This document shows positions 1 through 9,999 of a DNA stretch of 64,000 nucleotides, one piece after another. Numbering within the stretch: position 1 is the first letter of the stretch; every line of letters begins with the position of its first letter. The position numbers were made by a program, and so were the translations under genes. The notes under the pieces are model-generated. The model saw only the letters and a list, made by a program, of their open reading frames with translations, made no database searches and was not told where the DNA came from. This stretch comes from Cephalotus follicularis (lineage: Eukaryota; Streptophyta; Magnoliopsida; Oxalidales; Cephalotaceae): NCBI GenBank assembly GCA_001972305.1, contig BDDD01000370.1, forward strand, positions 310,001-374,000, written 5' to 3'.

Positions 1-1
1 G

Positions 2-1686
2 GGTGAGGGAGCTAGGGAGTGGGAGTCCACTCAAGTTTCTGAAAGAGCATTTCCAAATCAAGGGTATTTTGTAGAAGGAGATGTTGCGCTCGAGGCACAG
101 TTAGATAGTCGTCTCAAGAGAATAGAGTTGTTGCTTAGGGGTTCCACACAAGTAAATAAAATCAATCAAAGTGCCCCTATGTGTTCTTGGTGCCAGTCAC
201 CAAACCATGTTTTTGAAGAATGCCAAAGCTACATTGAAAATCAATATACTCATGAGAATGTGTCCGCAATGAACCAATACAACCCGTATAGTAACACTTA
301 CAACCCGGGTTGGAGAAATCATCCAAACTTCTCATGGAGTCAAGGGCATAATCAAATAGGACCACCAAATTTTCATGGTCAACCGTCCACCTTTTCTAGG
401 CAGCCTTCCAGCGTTTGTGCCCCACCTTTACACTCTTCGGGGTAACCTTCCAACTTTTCTATCCAGTCTGCTCCACAGTAGACATATCAAAGGTTTCCCT
501 CGAATTCAAACAATGTCCAACCATCCTTCCCACAAAATCAATTCCAAAATCAACAATCACCTGGATTGTTGATCCAAAGGGAAGATACGTCTAGGATTTC
601 ATCGTTAGAAAAGAATATAGAGCTTCTCAAGAGCACTATGATGACTAGTCAGCACAACATAGAAAAGCAAATCTCTTAGCTAGCATCTGCGGTGCATACA
701 AGAGAAAAAGGGAACATGCCTTCCCAACCCGAACCGAATCCTAGGACGAATATGATTCAGCCCGATCGTATCCAACCGAAATCTAATCCGCAATGCTCCT
801 CTTCTTCCGGCCCATCGGACCAAGCATTTGCCTTGCAAAGTGGAAGTGAGTACCAACCAGTGGATAAAACTGAAAATTCAAGCGAGGAGTTGGTTGAGTC
901 ATTTGTGCATGAAAAATCAAAAGAACAGTTGGTTAACTCCTTTGCGCAACCAACAAATTTAAATGCACAAGAAGAAGTTATTGAAGAGAAAGAAAAAGAG
1001 AAAAAGGAACAATTACTGGAAATACCCAAACATTAATTTGATCCCCCAGTTCCTTTTCCAAAGAGATTGCAAAATGTGAAAGCCCCCGCAATGGAAAAGA
1101 TCATCAATACGTTTAAACAAGTTCAAATCAATTTCCCATTGCTTGAAGCTATTGAGCAGGTGCCCTCTTATGCAAAAGTCCTAAAAGACTTATGCACGAA
1201 AAAGAGGATCCTTCAAACACCGAAAAAGGCTTTCTTGGCAGCCAACATCACTGCGATTATTTCGCAACCAAAGATTCCAAAATACAAAGATCCTGGCTGC
1301 CCGACAATCTCTTGCGTAATTGGCAACCCCAAATTCGATCATGCCTTGCTCGATTTAGGAGCAAGTGTGAATTTATTGCCTTCATCAGTTTTTGAGCAAC
1401 TAGGTTTAGGAGAGTTGCGCCCGACCAACACGACTTTACAATTAGCTGATAGGTCAGTAAAAGTACCAAGAGGGAAATTGAGGATGTCTTGATAAAGGTT
1501 GGTGAGTTTTTCTTTCCTGTCGACTTTGTAGTATTAGATACCCAGCCTGTTGTGATTATAAAAGACCAAATCCCAGTTATCCTTGGTAGACCTTTCTTGG
1601 CCACGAGTAATGCATTGCTCAATTACCGAAATGGGTTCATGAAGTTGAGTTTTGGAAAGTCGTCGATGGACTTTAACATTTTCTGA
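2..1686 (+). pseudogene. Gag C-terminus and aspartic protease, Athila/Tat-like
   Basis: The reading frame is open from base 2 and continues in that frame to about 1490, broken by stops at 443, 479, 677 and 1034. A frameshift then moves the protease end into the frame that closes at 1686. A zinc knuckle of form CX2CX4HX4C (CSWCQSPNHVFEEC) lies near 181-222 and is followed by the NPGWRNHPNFSW signature of Athila-group Gag. A Gln/Ser-rich and acidic spacer (692-1036) leads to the protease, whose active-site segment LLDLGASVNLLP is near 1348-1383; DLGA is normal for this lineage. A second conserved block, IPVILGRPFLA, lies near 1570-1602. Gag would package the RNA and the protease would cut the polyprotein. 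Four stops and a frameshift make it non-functional. Confidence 0.85.
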
Positions 1687-2688
1687 TTGGGAAAGCATCA
1701 ATCTGACTTTGATGATGTCTACGTGATTCGCTCGATTCCTGATACCATTGATTCATATTTTAATATCGACTTTGATCGCAATTTTAGGAGAGATTTCGAG
1801 GTAGAGGAAGCTACCGAAAAGGATAGATTAACGTGGCTAGAAAATGAGGAAGCGCTAATTTGGTTGGAAAATAAGCTTAATGAACCAAATTCGAATAATG
1901 AATGGGATCATCTATCCCATTACACACACAAAATTTCCACGCTTGACCAAACGTACTTTGACGTAGATTTTGAGAACAGCTTTATGGAATGTTTGCAAGA
2001 ATGTGAGGAATTAGAGGTTACGCAAAAGGAGATATTGAGTTGGTTGGACGATGAGATCATCGATTTTTTTTCGGATAGTCAATGGTTGGTTGGCCACGAT
2101 TTTTGTGATTCTCTTGATGGTTTCTACTGGTGGAGATCGTGTTGGGATGGTTCTAAAATTGTTAAAATTGTAAAAATTGTTTTCTCCCATTGTGTGTGTA
2201 AGGTTGCTAAGATAGGTTTAGGTGATGCATTTGAATGTTTTTGTTCTCTAGATGGTTTTTACTAGTGGAAGTCCTATTAGGACGATGATTACATTGTTTC
2301 TTGGCAATCTTTACGTTATGTTGACATAGTTTTTCACTGTTATTGTTCTCTTGATGGTTTCTATTGGTGGAGATCTTGTTGGAATTGCTCTTATATTGTT
2401 AAAATATTTTTCTCATGTGGTATGTTTAAGATTGACATGATAGGTATAGGATATGCATTCAAATGTTCATATTCTAATGATGGATTTTATTGGTGGACAT
2501 CCTTTTGGGATGATGCTTATATTGTTAAACCTATGCCTTCACGTGGTGCGTTTGAGTTTGTTAAGATAGGTATTGGGAACACGAATGAAGTAAACGGGCA
2601 GCGAACGCAAAGATTTCTGAAATTTATAGCCACATCGATGGAGGAGGCCATGGACTTTCATGAGCCTCGTTATTTTGAGCCTCCATGA
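1687..2688 (+). pseudogene. Acidic linker and degenerate integrase C-terminal region
   Basis: This continues the frame of the protease end. The first half (1687-2080) is acidic and rich in Asp, Glu and Trp, with two IDSYFNIDFD/YFDVDFEN-like stretches; I do not recognise a domain there. The second half contains four Trp-rich blocks of the form DGFYWW(R/T)S.W followed by YIVK. The last block runs into GAFEF....EVNGQR, which matches the usual end of Athila/Tat integrase (pattern W.GPY.V...FPHGA.E....FKVNGQR.K). I infer that the block is the GPY/F-type C-terminal module of integrase. Polymerase and the integrase catalytic core, which should lie between protease and this module, are absent. Two stops fall in the second copy. 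Confidence 0.6.
2113..2620 (+). repeat. Four tandem copies of an integrase C-terminal (GPY/F-like) module
   Basis: The anchor GATGG(A/T)TT begins at 2116, 2251, 2353 and 2479. The spacings are 135, 102 and 126 bases, all multiples of three, so all copies share one frame. Copies 1, 3 and 4 read DGFYWW; copy 2 reads DGFY, a stop, then WKS. Each copy carries a W(D/N) turn and a YIVK-like strand, and copies 1, 3 and 4 keep a K(I)G.G..F.C/VNG-like tail. Copy 4 is the most complete and joins the normal integrase end. Confidence 0.7.
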
Positions 2689-2955
2689 TCATATCTGGTA
2701 ATAGCTACCCCTATTATACTAAACTCGTCCACTAGGGCCACCTAGGGGTTTAACGGCTTGTTGCATAAGCTAAATGAAATCGTGATTCCTACGAAAGTGA
2801 GTTAGGTTTTTGTTTATGTTCTTATGTGTGCATTTAGTTTTTATTTTTGTGTTTGCGTGTGTTTTCTTGTTTTAACTTTCTATTTTATTACTTGAGGACA
2901 AGCAAAGTTTAAGTATGGGGGTATTTGTTTAGCATAAAAATGTGTTGTTTTTACG
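2689..2955 (+). other. 3' untranslated segment, polypurine tract and LTR stub
   Basis: No open frame. The string TTGAGGACAAGCAAAG and then AAGTATGGGGG (2911-2921) is the conserved pre-LTR signature of Athila/Tat elements, with the G-run acting as polypurine tract. TGTTTAGCAT at 2926 is the likely LTR start. Homology to this element stops at about 2955, leaving only some 30 bases of LTR. Confidence 0.65.
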
Positions 2956-3851
2956 AACCACACCTCAAGAATTTCCCCATCTTTTTCTAGCATTCGGTCT
3001 CATCATGATTCTGACGACCGCAAAAAGCACATCCACCAGCATTCTATTGACTATTTCGGCTTAATCGTGAATTTCTGCGTCGAGAACCTCCTTGACCTCT
3101 GTTGTCAGACTTTTTTGACTTAGTAGGATTATTTCTTCCTTGCCCTTTTGACTATAGGGCCCTCGATTGATTAGTACGAGACCACTCTGCTCTCCTTTCA
3201 TTCGCATCAGCCTCCAGAATCATCGCCCTCTCAACAACATCTACAAAAGAGGTCAGCTGTAACATCAACAGTTTAGATCTGATGTCCGGTCGAAGGCCTT
3301 TTAGAAACCTTCGGATCATCCGTGATTCACCCTCCATAAGATAAGGTGTATGTCTTGCCAGCTCCATAAATCTGGACTGGTACTCAGCTACCGTCATGTC
3401 TCATTGACATAACTCCATCAGTTCTGTCTCCCATCGGTCACGCTCTATCTGTGGTACATAAGCATCAAGAAACTCAGACTGAAATCTGTCCCAAGTCCGG
3501 TCAAGTCCACGAGATTCCCATTTTGCTTCAGTCCTTTCCTACCAGTAAGTAGCCTCGCCCCATAAGTAGTATATAGCAAAGCTGAGTTTCTGCTCATCAG
3601 TACACTCCAGGGCAGACAATATCTTCTCCAAGTCTCTAATCCATTGTTCGGCTACAGAAGCATTTAGCTCACCATTGAATGTCGGAGGATTCTGTCTGAT
3701 GAACCACTCCAGATCTTGACCAAAACTACCACTATGGCATTGGGGGAACATTCACTCCTTCATTCACCGTCGGGTCATTTCCAGGTACCGGCGGTGCATT
3801 GAAACCTTCGTCGGCTCTACGCCTTCCTCTTCTACCTCTTCGTAGGTCCAT
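2956..3851 (-). pseudogene. Gag of family A element
   Basis: The start ATG at 3851 is followed by MDLRRGRRGRR, a basic N-terminus seen again in the + copy at 45731. The capsid-like core follows in pieces: RQNPPTFNGELNASVAEQW, then LWGEATYW (about 3740-3540), then MTVAEYQSRFMELARHTPYL (3397 onward). A zinc knuckle CAFCGRQNHDETEC (3032-2991) is followed directly by TAG where the related copies have Trp. Stops and frameshifts occur near 3735 and 3535. Gag would form the virus-like particle. The copy is too broken to be expressed as one protein. Confidence 0.85.
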
Positions 3852-3939
3852 TCGGTTTCCTATATGGAATGACATAATCATTAGGAAAGAATTCACTTAA
3901 TTTTCGAGAGACTTATCCCAGCTAGCATATATGGAATAT

Positions 3940-3951
3940 GCTCTGATACCA
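3940..3951 (-). other. Primer binding site, tRNA-iMet type (A1)
   Basis: The minus strand reads TGGTATCAGAGC, complementary to the 3' end of plant initiator methionine tRNA. It lies four bases from the LTR end (...GTGTGACA), as expected for minus-strand priming. Confidence 0.9.
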
Positions 3952-4260
3952 TGCTTGTCACACCCCGCCCCTTCGGTTCCGTTAAAGGCAAGCGTATATG
4001 GTGATATCAGAAATAAATATAATATTCCAGCATTCCATTTAACAATTCATATATAAGCGGAATCATTCAATACCCGGAATATAAAATACAAGTCATCCGC
4101 ACGCAGCCCATACTACGTGCAGGTACAATCCAACAATATCCTTATACATAAGGAAAGTACAACAACATCACGGGGTATGAACCGTTCATTACAATACAGT
4201 ACATAAATTACATTAAAATTGAGGCCCAAACAGGACCTATATCAGCATTTTAACCCAGGA

Positions 4261-4373
4261 CAGTCGACTGTTCTCAAGAACAGTCGGCTGTTTTGGTTGA
4301 CTAGTCGACTGTTTTCTCTTAACAATCGACTGGATAGGTTAAGTAGTCGACTGTCATGAAGAACAGTCGACTG
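4261..4373. promoter_or_regulatory. Type 1 palindrome cluster (A1 LTR, inner)
   Basis: Perfect CAGTCGACTG lies at 4261-4270 and 4364-4373, with diverged copies between them (CAGTCGGCTG, TAGTCGACTG, CAATCGACTG). Spacers are about 10-20 bases. A regulatory role is only inferred. Confidence 0.6.
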
Positions 4374-5418
4374 CTTTGCCCAGAAAATGTAGGCAGTAGC
4401 AGGTTGTATATTTCAATGCCTAATACAAAACCAATCAAGGCATGCAATCAAGCAGAAAATAACCATACATGATATGCATACTCATATCTTCCAAAATATG
4501 TCATTACCCCTACCTCAATTGCTATCCCAAGATCAATTGGGATTGATCTCTCTCTTTGAGTTTCCAAGACTTTTCACCAACCAATCTTCCAATCTCAGCA
4601 GAAATGATCTATAACATGCATGTTTACGGACACATGCATTAATACCAGCAAGTATCCATTATCCTCTCATTACAATACAATTCCAACAGTAGTTAATCAC
4701 TAGTTCATTAAGCTTCATAATTACCCTTTTGCAACTACTCTTGGACTCTTGTCAAATATATTTCAATTCCAAATTATTGATCTTAGAGTGTTGACAGAAG
4801 ATGTATATATATACTTAAGGGAATCAGTATACATATATCTTGACAACTAACATCAACTATAATTCGAATTGGAGTTATCAACAATTTCCTAAGCTTCATA
4901 TTCATATTTCTTACTCCCTTTCATTATCATTTCTAAATGTGACACTATGGACAGTATACAGGTAACCATATGTACTACTGTTAGCCTAAAACTTCAATCA
5001 TAACCCAAATTGGAGGCTTACAAGGAATCAAAGCTTCAACTCCATCTTTGAGCTCTAATCCTTCAACATGCAAGCTCCATCAATTTTCAGCAACTCTCCT
5101 CTATCTTCAGTGTTTTCTAACACTCACACTCAAATCAAACAGCTGATATAAAGGCTTAGGAGCCTTAGAATTCGCCAGATTCCCATTAACTCAGCCTTCT
5201 CTTTTCCCTCTCTCACATGTTCACTCCTCTCTCATTCTTTCTATCTTTTTTTTTTCTCACTACCCTGCTGTGATTGCAGGTTGCAGGTCTGCAGAGCACA
5301 TGCAAAGCATTCCTTTTTGCATGTTCTTGTGGCTACTGTCTTGCATGACAGCTGCCCTTCATGCATTCCCTCTGATTCTGTCTCACAGGCATGCACAGAC
5401 ACTTGTTCTGTACTGTTC

Positions 5419-5497
5419 CAGTCGACTGTCTTCAACATGCAGTTGACTGTCACACCACGAATAAGACAGTCGACTGTTGCCCTATGACAGTCGGCTG
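5419..5497. promoter_or_regulatory. Type 1 palindrome cluster (A1 LTR, outer)
   Basis: Perfect CAGTCGACTG at 5419-5428 and 5467-5476, with one-base variants CAGTTGACTG near 5440 and CAGTCGGCTG at 5488-5497. It lies about 170-250 bases inside the LTR start, the same place as in the other A LTRs. Confidence 0.6.
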
Positions 5498-5671
5498 TTT
5501 GAGCTGGTTTAGGGTTTTCTTAAGTTTGATTTTCACCAATTTGTACCTCCATTCATCCCAAGCATTTACCAATCAGAGAAATTATTATAATTGGACAAAT
5601 AACTCAATTAAAATGTATATTTTATCTAAGAATTGGTTCAATATACATTAATTGAATTTGCGGTTATTACA

Positions 5672-7010
5672 ATATGTGGTGATATCAGGAATAAGTAAAA
5701 TAATCCAATGTTCCAATTAACAATTCAAATATATAAGCGGAAGCATTCCATAAACCGGATTATAAAACATAAGTCACCTACACACAGCTCATACTACGTG
5801 CGTGTACAATACCAGCACTTATCCTTTTACATAAGGAAAGTACAACAACAACAACGGAGTGAGAATCGTTCATTACAAAACAAAATACAACAAAAGAGTA
5901 GTAACCTTAACAGAAATAGCACTCTCCAAAAGCTCCAACTTCACCTCCCGTACGTCTTCGCTTAATCTGAAATTGTAGGGGTTAGCCGTTGTCCTCACTT
6001 GGCTAAGTAGGAAGATAATGCATGATAATTGAATCTATAGATGCAACATGCATGAAAATTTATATAAAAAAGCATTTGTAAATATTCCAATATATAAGCA
6101 ATCATGCCAAGTGGCCAAAGATAGTACAATGCAAGAATACCGCACAAGGGTACAATAAATCAGTAAAGTTGTTTGGGTGTCACATGTCGCTAACTCCTAG
6201 CACCAACTGTGCACCACCTATCTATCACCCTTCACTCCGAAGATGATAGATCATGTCAGTTATTACCGGAGTTAGCGGGCAGTTTAATAATCAAGATCTG
6301 CATTGAAGACAGTTTGGATGGATACTCTAGCCAACTCCTGGCACATAGGACCACCTCCGTAGCCAGTTATGTCTCCTATCACTTGACTAATGACAATAGC
6401 ATAGACAAACAATTCAATCAATTTAGTAGTAATATTACATATATCGATAGTATGCAATATAATTGTTTTTTTCATTAGAAGCAATTTTTCAGTTCAGTAA
6501 TCGTACATCTCTTTGGAGGAAAATGATATTGAGTACTGTAACAGTACCTCTCATTGGAGGGAAAACAGTAATCATTAGGTTTCATTTGAAAATGATAGTT
6601 GAAATCATTAATTATGCATATAGAACTTAGTTGGTTCAATACTTTGAAAACAATGGAATAGTGGTGTTTATGAACACTCAACTGGTATATACTAATTGTA
6701 ACAGTAGCGTATGCAGCAAAAACAATAAAGGACAGAAGCAATTCCAAGGATTCAACACAGTCAGGGTATACCATAGTCATTCTTGCACAACTTTCACAAG
6801 GAGTGCATATGTCGTTTAATTTATGGAATGTAATTAAATAAGGCCAGGATTGACTGTTACAGTCATCCCATATGGGGCAAGGTTAATTACATTCAAATTG
6901 AGGGCCTAACATAACCTATATAGGAATCTTATCCCAGGACAGTCGGTTGTTCCCAAGAATAATCGACTGTTTGGATTGAGTAGTTGACTTTTTCTGTTAA
7001 CAGTCGACTG
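5672..7010 (-). repeat. Family A LTR fragment, long form
   Basis: It is homologous to the A LTR end region from about 3995 onward, but retains the hairpin-bearing block that A1 lacks. It begins next to the A1 LTR terminus and stops at 7010 in a palindrome copy, where unrelated DNA begins. It contains the GTTAGCC/GGCTAA hairpin at 5981-6007, a perfect 10-bp inverted repeat (6188-6197 with 6268-6277), and a type 1 palindrome cluster at 6940-7010. The segment is repeated at 12521-13859. Confidence 0.8.
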
Positions 7011-7145
7011 GTTGTGTTATATTTATTTACAGGTACAAGAGCAATAAAACCAAAGTGCATGAATACTACCCAAAGTTGTGCAAATTGGAGCTTGAAAGTG
7101 TAAAGATTGAAGAATTGACAAATTCTGTAGAAACAGAGTAAAAAC

Positions 7146-7446
7146 CATCGATGTCTTTCATAGGGATCGACGTCTTTTCTGGGTTTGTAGTGAACGTATC
7201 GACGCCTTTTGTTGCGGATCGATGTCCTTTCTGGGATTGGAATCTACCTTCAAATGCTATGAGAAAGACATCGACTTCTTTCATGAAACGGATCAACGTC
7301 TTTGTGCAAATTCAACCTGTAAATTTTGGATCAAAAGGCATCGACGTCTTTCATCATAGGGATCGATTTCCATTACGCGCATCTCAGCAAACGGCAATTT
7401 TTTTACAAAACGCGTCGATGTCCAACTAAAGGCGTCGACGTCTTCT
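7146..7446. promoter_or_regulatory. Type 2 palindrome cluster in LTR-like DNA
   Basis: About nine copies of a CATCGACGTCTTT-like motif, in which copies preceded by CATCGA alternate with copies preceded by GATCGA, separated by 15-40 bases. The same motif occurs in family B LTRs, although this sequence is not otherwise B-like. Confidence 0.55.
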
Positions 7447-7841
7447 TCTGCAGCAGAAATAGAAAGTTAGATTTTTTGCCAGATTTTGTAGCTAGGATTG
7501 ATTTATTTCAGTTTCTGATCAGTTTTGTAGTATAAAAACAATACAAGGCCGGCCAAATTCAAAAGGTGTAGAGGCTGGTAGAAACCCTATTTTCTTTTCT
7601 TTATCAATTGTTAGTTTAGTTTTCTTCATGTTTTGTAACTAGTTTCTTAAGGTTTTTGGGTTAGAACAAAGCCTAGGTTGTTATTGTTTCAATTCCATCA
7701 ATAAAAATCCTTGAATAATTTATTTATTCTTCAATTTTCTACATTCACACACACTGTGTCTGTCTGAGTAAAATCCACAAACATCTTGTCGGTGAAGTTG
7801 AAAGCTGGTGAATAAATGGTGCTTAATTCAATCAACGGAGT

Positions 7842-7994
7842 CTACTCATACGGTTTGTAACGCCGAACACACTCCGTATAGACCTAGCATGACTACTCAT
7901 ACGGTTTGTCTGATTAAAATCCACACTCCGTATAGACCTAGCATGACTACTCATACGATTTGTCATCACAAACGCACTCCGTATCGACCTAGCT
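7842..7994 (+). repeat. Three tandem 51-54 bp units with ATACGG/CCGTAT arms
   Basis: Units start at 7842, 7893 and 7947 with CTACTCATACG and end with CACTCCGTATAGACCTAGC-like sequence. In each unit ATACG(G) and CCGTAT are inverted, so a unit can fold into a short stem. The third unit is slightly diverged (ATACGA, CGTATCGA). Confidence 0.8.
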
Positions 7995-8399
7995 GCCATT
8001 GGTTATCAAGGTATGATCGTTTAATTAAAGTGAATTGTTCAATACAATCTATGGTGAGTTTCTATACCCTAAAACCAATTTTTCAGTATATCTTTTCTTT
8101 AGTTCTATTTATTGTTTTAATTAGTTTTAATTTGCACGTGTTATTTTCTGTTATTTTCAACTATTTTAATATGTTATTTTATTTTATTTATTTCTTGCTT
8201 GTTTTCAATTGTTTTATTATTTTTTCATAACTATGAGTAGTTTTTGATAGTTTATCTCAAATTTGGTATACTTCACCTAGGTTGAATAAATTATAACAAG
8301 TTTAACATTTCCCTGCGTTCAACCCCTTACTGCATGATACGTGCACTTACGGCTATAAATTTTAAAACATCCTATTCTTTTTACAGTGAACATTTTGTC

Positions 8400-9292
8400 G
8401 TGGAGAGCTTCTTGATAACTTTCTTGAGGGGATTCTTCATTTTTGAACTCCTCCTATTTGCCGTCATCTATGTTTAACTCCTCAATCTTATTTTCTATAA
8501 AATCTAAAGAATCAACATCGATAACTTCTTTTGGAAGTTTCAGGTTAGTTTCATAAAAAATCACATGTGTTGATTCTTCAACAAGTAATGTTTTTTTTTA
8601 TTAAAACATCTATAAGCTCTACTTCTAGATGAATAACCAAGAAAGATACCTTCGTCGACTTTGGAGTCGAATTTACCTAGATGCTCTTTTCCATTGTTGT
8701 GGATGAAGCACTTGCATCCGAATGTGTGAAAATAACCAATGTTAGCCTTTCTCCCCCTCCATAATTCATATGGAGTCTTTTTGAGAATTGACCTTATAGA
8801 TATACGATTTAGAATATAGCATGAAGTATTTATAGTTTCCGCCCAAAAATATTTTGGTAAGTTATTTTCGTTTTGAAGGGTTCTGCACATCTCTTGTAGA
8901 GTTCTACTTTTCCTTTCAAGAACCCCATTTTGTTGAGGTGTTGTAGGAGTGGAGAACTCATGTGTGTAACCATTTTCATTACAAAAGCTTTCAAAAAGGT
9001 TCTTTTCAAATTCCTTTCCATGACCACTTCTAATTTTTACAATTGAAGTTTCCTTCTCTTTTTAAACAATTTTACAAAAATTTGAAAATTCTTTAAAAGC
9101 TTCATTTTTGAGAGCAAGGAAAATAGTCCATGTATATCTAGAAAAATCATCTACAATGACCATGGCATAAGATTTACCACCTAGACTTCTAACATCTATT
9201 GGACCAAATAAATCTATATGAAAAAGTTGCAATGGCCTAGTTGTAGAAACAATATCTTTGCTTTTAAATGATGCTCTAGTTTGTTTCCCACA
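8400..9292 (-). pseudogene. Ty1/copia integrase fragment
   Basis: On the minus strand the sequence starts at QCGKQTRASF (9292) and continues with FGPIDVRSLGGKSYAMVIVD, then the DDFSRYTW block. Later come TPQQNGVLERKSRTLQEM (the block with the catalytic Glu), ILNRISIRSILKKTPYELW and FGCKCFIHNNGKEHLGKFDS. This order is the copia integrase core and its C-terminal region. A frameshift lies near 9050 and another near 8850-8890. The fragment fades into an acidic linker by 8400. The zinc-binding N-terminus, reverse transcriptase and LTRs are absent. A copia element would encode integrase before reverse transcriptase; nothing here could be functional. Confidence 0.88.
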
Positions 9293-9376
9293 TTGTAACC
9301 CAAATTAGAGGCTTACCAGGAATCAAAGTTTGTTTCCCATATTGTAACCCAAATTGGAGGCTTACCAGGAATCAAA
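9279..9376 (-). repeat. 49-bp tandem duplication across the copia/LTR join
   Basis: Units 9279-9327 and 9328-9376 both start GTTTGTTTCCCA and end AGGAATCAAA, with two substitutions between them. Each unit contains the last copia bases plus the first A LTR bases, so the duplication happened after the two elements were joined. Confidence 0.85.
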
Positions 9377-9999
9377 GCTTCAACTCCTTCTTTGAGCTCT
9401 AATCCTTCAACATGCAAGCTCCATCAATTTTCCAGCAGCTCTCCTCTATCTTCAGTGTTTTCTAACACTCACACTCAAATCAAACAGCTGATATAAAAGG
9501 GTAGGAGCCTTAGAATTCACCAGATTCCCATTAACTCAGCCTTCTCTTTTCTCTCTCTCACATGTTCACTCCTCTCTCATTCTTTCTATCTTTTTTTTTT
9601 CTCACAACCCTGCTGTGATTGCAGGTTGCAGGTCTGCAGAGCACATGCAAAGCATTCCTTTTTTCATGTTATGGTGGCTACGGTCTCGTATGACAGCTAC
9701 CCTTCATGCATTCCCTCTGATTCTGTCTCACAGACATACACGGACACCTGTTCTGTACCGTTCCAGTCGACTGTCTTCAATAGGCAGTCGACTGTCACAC
9801 CACGCATCAGACAGTCGACTGTTGCCCTGTGACAGTCGGCTGTTTGAGCTGGTTTAGGGTTTTCTTAAGTTTGATTTTCACCAATTTGTACCTCCATTCA
9901 TCCCAAGAATTTACCAATCACAGAAATTATTATAATTGGACAAATAACTCAATTAAAATGTATATTTTATTTAAGAATTGGATCAATATATATAAATAG
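9295..9999 (-). repeat. Family A LTR fragment (outer half)
   Basis: This matches the A1 LTR from about 5000 to 5640, including the CT-rich segment and a palindrome cluster at 9764-9842 with three perfect CAGTCGACTG copies. The first ~30 bases of the LTR are missing at 9999, where integrase coding sequence begins. On the minus strand the order is integrase then LTR, so this may be the 3' LTR of the A2 fragment with the integrase end and polypurine tract deleted. Confidence 0.8.
9764..9842. promoter_or_regulatory. Type 1 palindrome cluster (A2 LTR fragment)
   Basis: Perfect CAGTCGACTG copies at 9764-9773, 9785-9794 and 9812-9821, then CAGTCGGCTG at 9833-9842. It is the best preserved type 1 cluster in the window. 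Confidence 0.6.

Larger units (their letters stand above)
1..2955 (+). mobile_element. Athila/Tat-like Ty3/gypsy element, 3' internal part plus LTR stub
   Basis: The segment holds, in order, the end of a Gag with one zinc knuckle, an aspartic protease of the Athila type, an acidic linker, repeated integrase C-terminal modules, an untranslated stretch, a polypurine tract and about 30 bases of LTR beginning TGTTTAGCAT. No reverse transcriptase, RNase H or integrase catalytic core is present. The left end runs off the window; the right end stops at about 2955, where an opposite-strand gypsy gag begins. The family assignment rests on the Gag and protease motifs. Whether the polymerase loss is a private deletion or belongs to a non-autonomous subfamily cannot be decided here. 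Confidence 0.8.
2956..5671 (-). mobile_element. A1: family A gypsy element, 5' LTR and Gag, 3' truncated
   Basis: Read on the minus strand the order is LTR (5671 to 3956), PBS (3951 to 3940), leader, then gag (3851 to 2956). The element ends inside the second zinc-knuckle region of gag against the Athila LTR stub, so protease through integrase and the 3' LTR are missing. The LTR start (TGTAATAACC on the minus strand) abuts another A LTR fragment, which suggests that A1 inserted into an older A LTR. Confidence 0.8.
3956..5671 (-). repeat. A1 5' LTR, short form (1,716 bp)
   Basis: On the minus strand it runs from TGTAATAACC (5671) to GTGTGACA (3956). Compared with the A LTRs at 43384-45626 and 5672-7010 it lacks the internal block that carries the TTAGCC hairpin; the join is near 4190-4215. 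Two clusters of CAGTCGACTG palindromes lie at 4261-4373 and 5419-5497. The LTR would supply promoter and polyadenylation signals. A CT-rich segment followed by CATGCAAAAAGG-like sequence near 5200-5340 recurs in all A LTRs. Confidence 0.85.
4329..7010. repeat. Segmental duplication, copy 1 (2,682 bp)
   Basis: The segment matches 11178-13859 at a constant offset of 6,849 bases. By eye I see no difference from 4329 to about 6369, then more than ten substitutions between 6370 and 7010. It includes the junction between two A LTRs at 5671/5672, so the duplication is younger than that nested insertion. Confidence 0.9.
7011..8399 (+). other. LTR-like non-coding DNA, possibly Athila/Tat LTR
   Basis: No protein-coding signal. 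A type 2 palindrome cluster occupies 7146-7446, a tandem repeat lies at 7842-7994, and the right part (about 8260-8345) carries TTCACCTAGGTTGAA and CCCTGCGTTCAACCCC. From memory of the family these resemble the end of Athila/Tat LTRs. No PBS follows, because the copia fragment begins at about 8400. It could be the missing body of the LTR whose first 30 bases are at 2926-2955, separated by the A1 insertion; that is inference. Confidence 0.4.

Noticed and set aside
1687-2688. The DGFYWW repeats as a WW-type or tandem host domain protein
   Set aside because: The last copy runs into the VNGQR end typical of Athila/Tat integrase, and the region sits between protease and polypurine tract of the element.
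4261-5497. Regularly repeated palindromes read as a CRISPR array
   Set aside because: The sequence is plant nuclear DNA; repeats are 10-18 bases and degenerate, spacers vary in length, and no cas-like genes are present.
5241-6819. Several 60-100 codon frames duplicated at 12090-13668
   Set aside because: They lie inside LTR sequence on both strands and show no domain; they are duplicated because the DNA is.
2926-8399. A confident claim that 7011-8399 is the rest of the Athila LTR started at 2926
   Set aside because: The order and orientation allow it, but I cannot align the segments without an intact relative, and no target duplication is visible at either join.
9626-9857. Small frames with MQVCRAHAKHSF, repeated in several LTRs, as a possible conserved small protein
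   Set aside because: They are part of the conserved CATGC-rich LTR segment. The frame is broken in other copies and overlapping frames are equally open.
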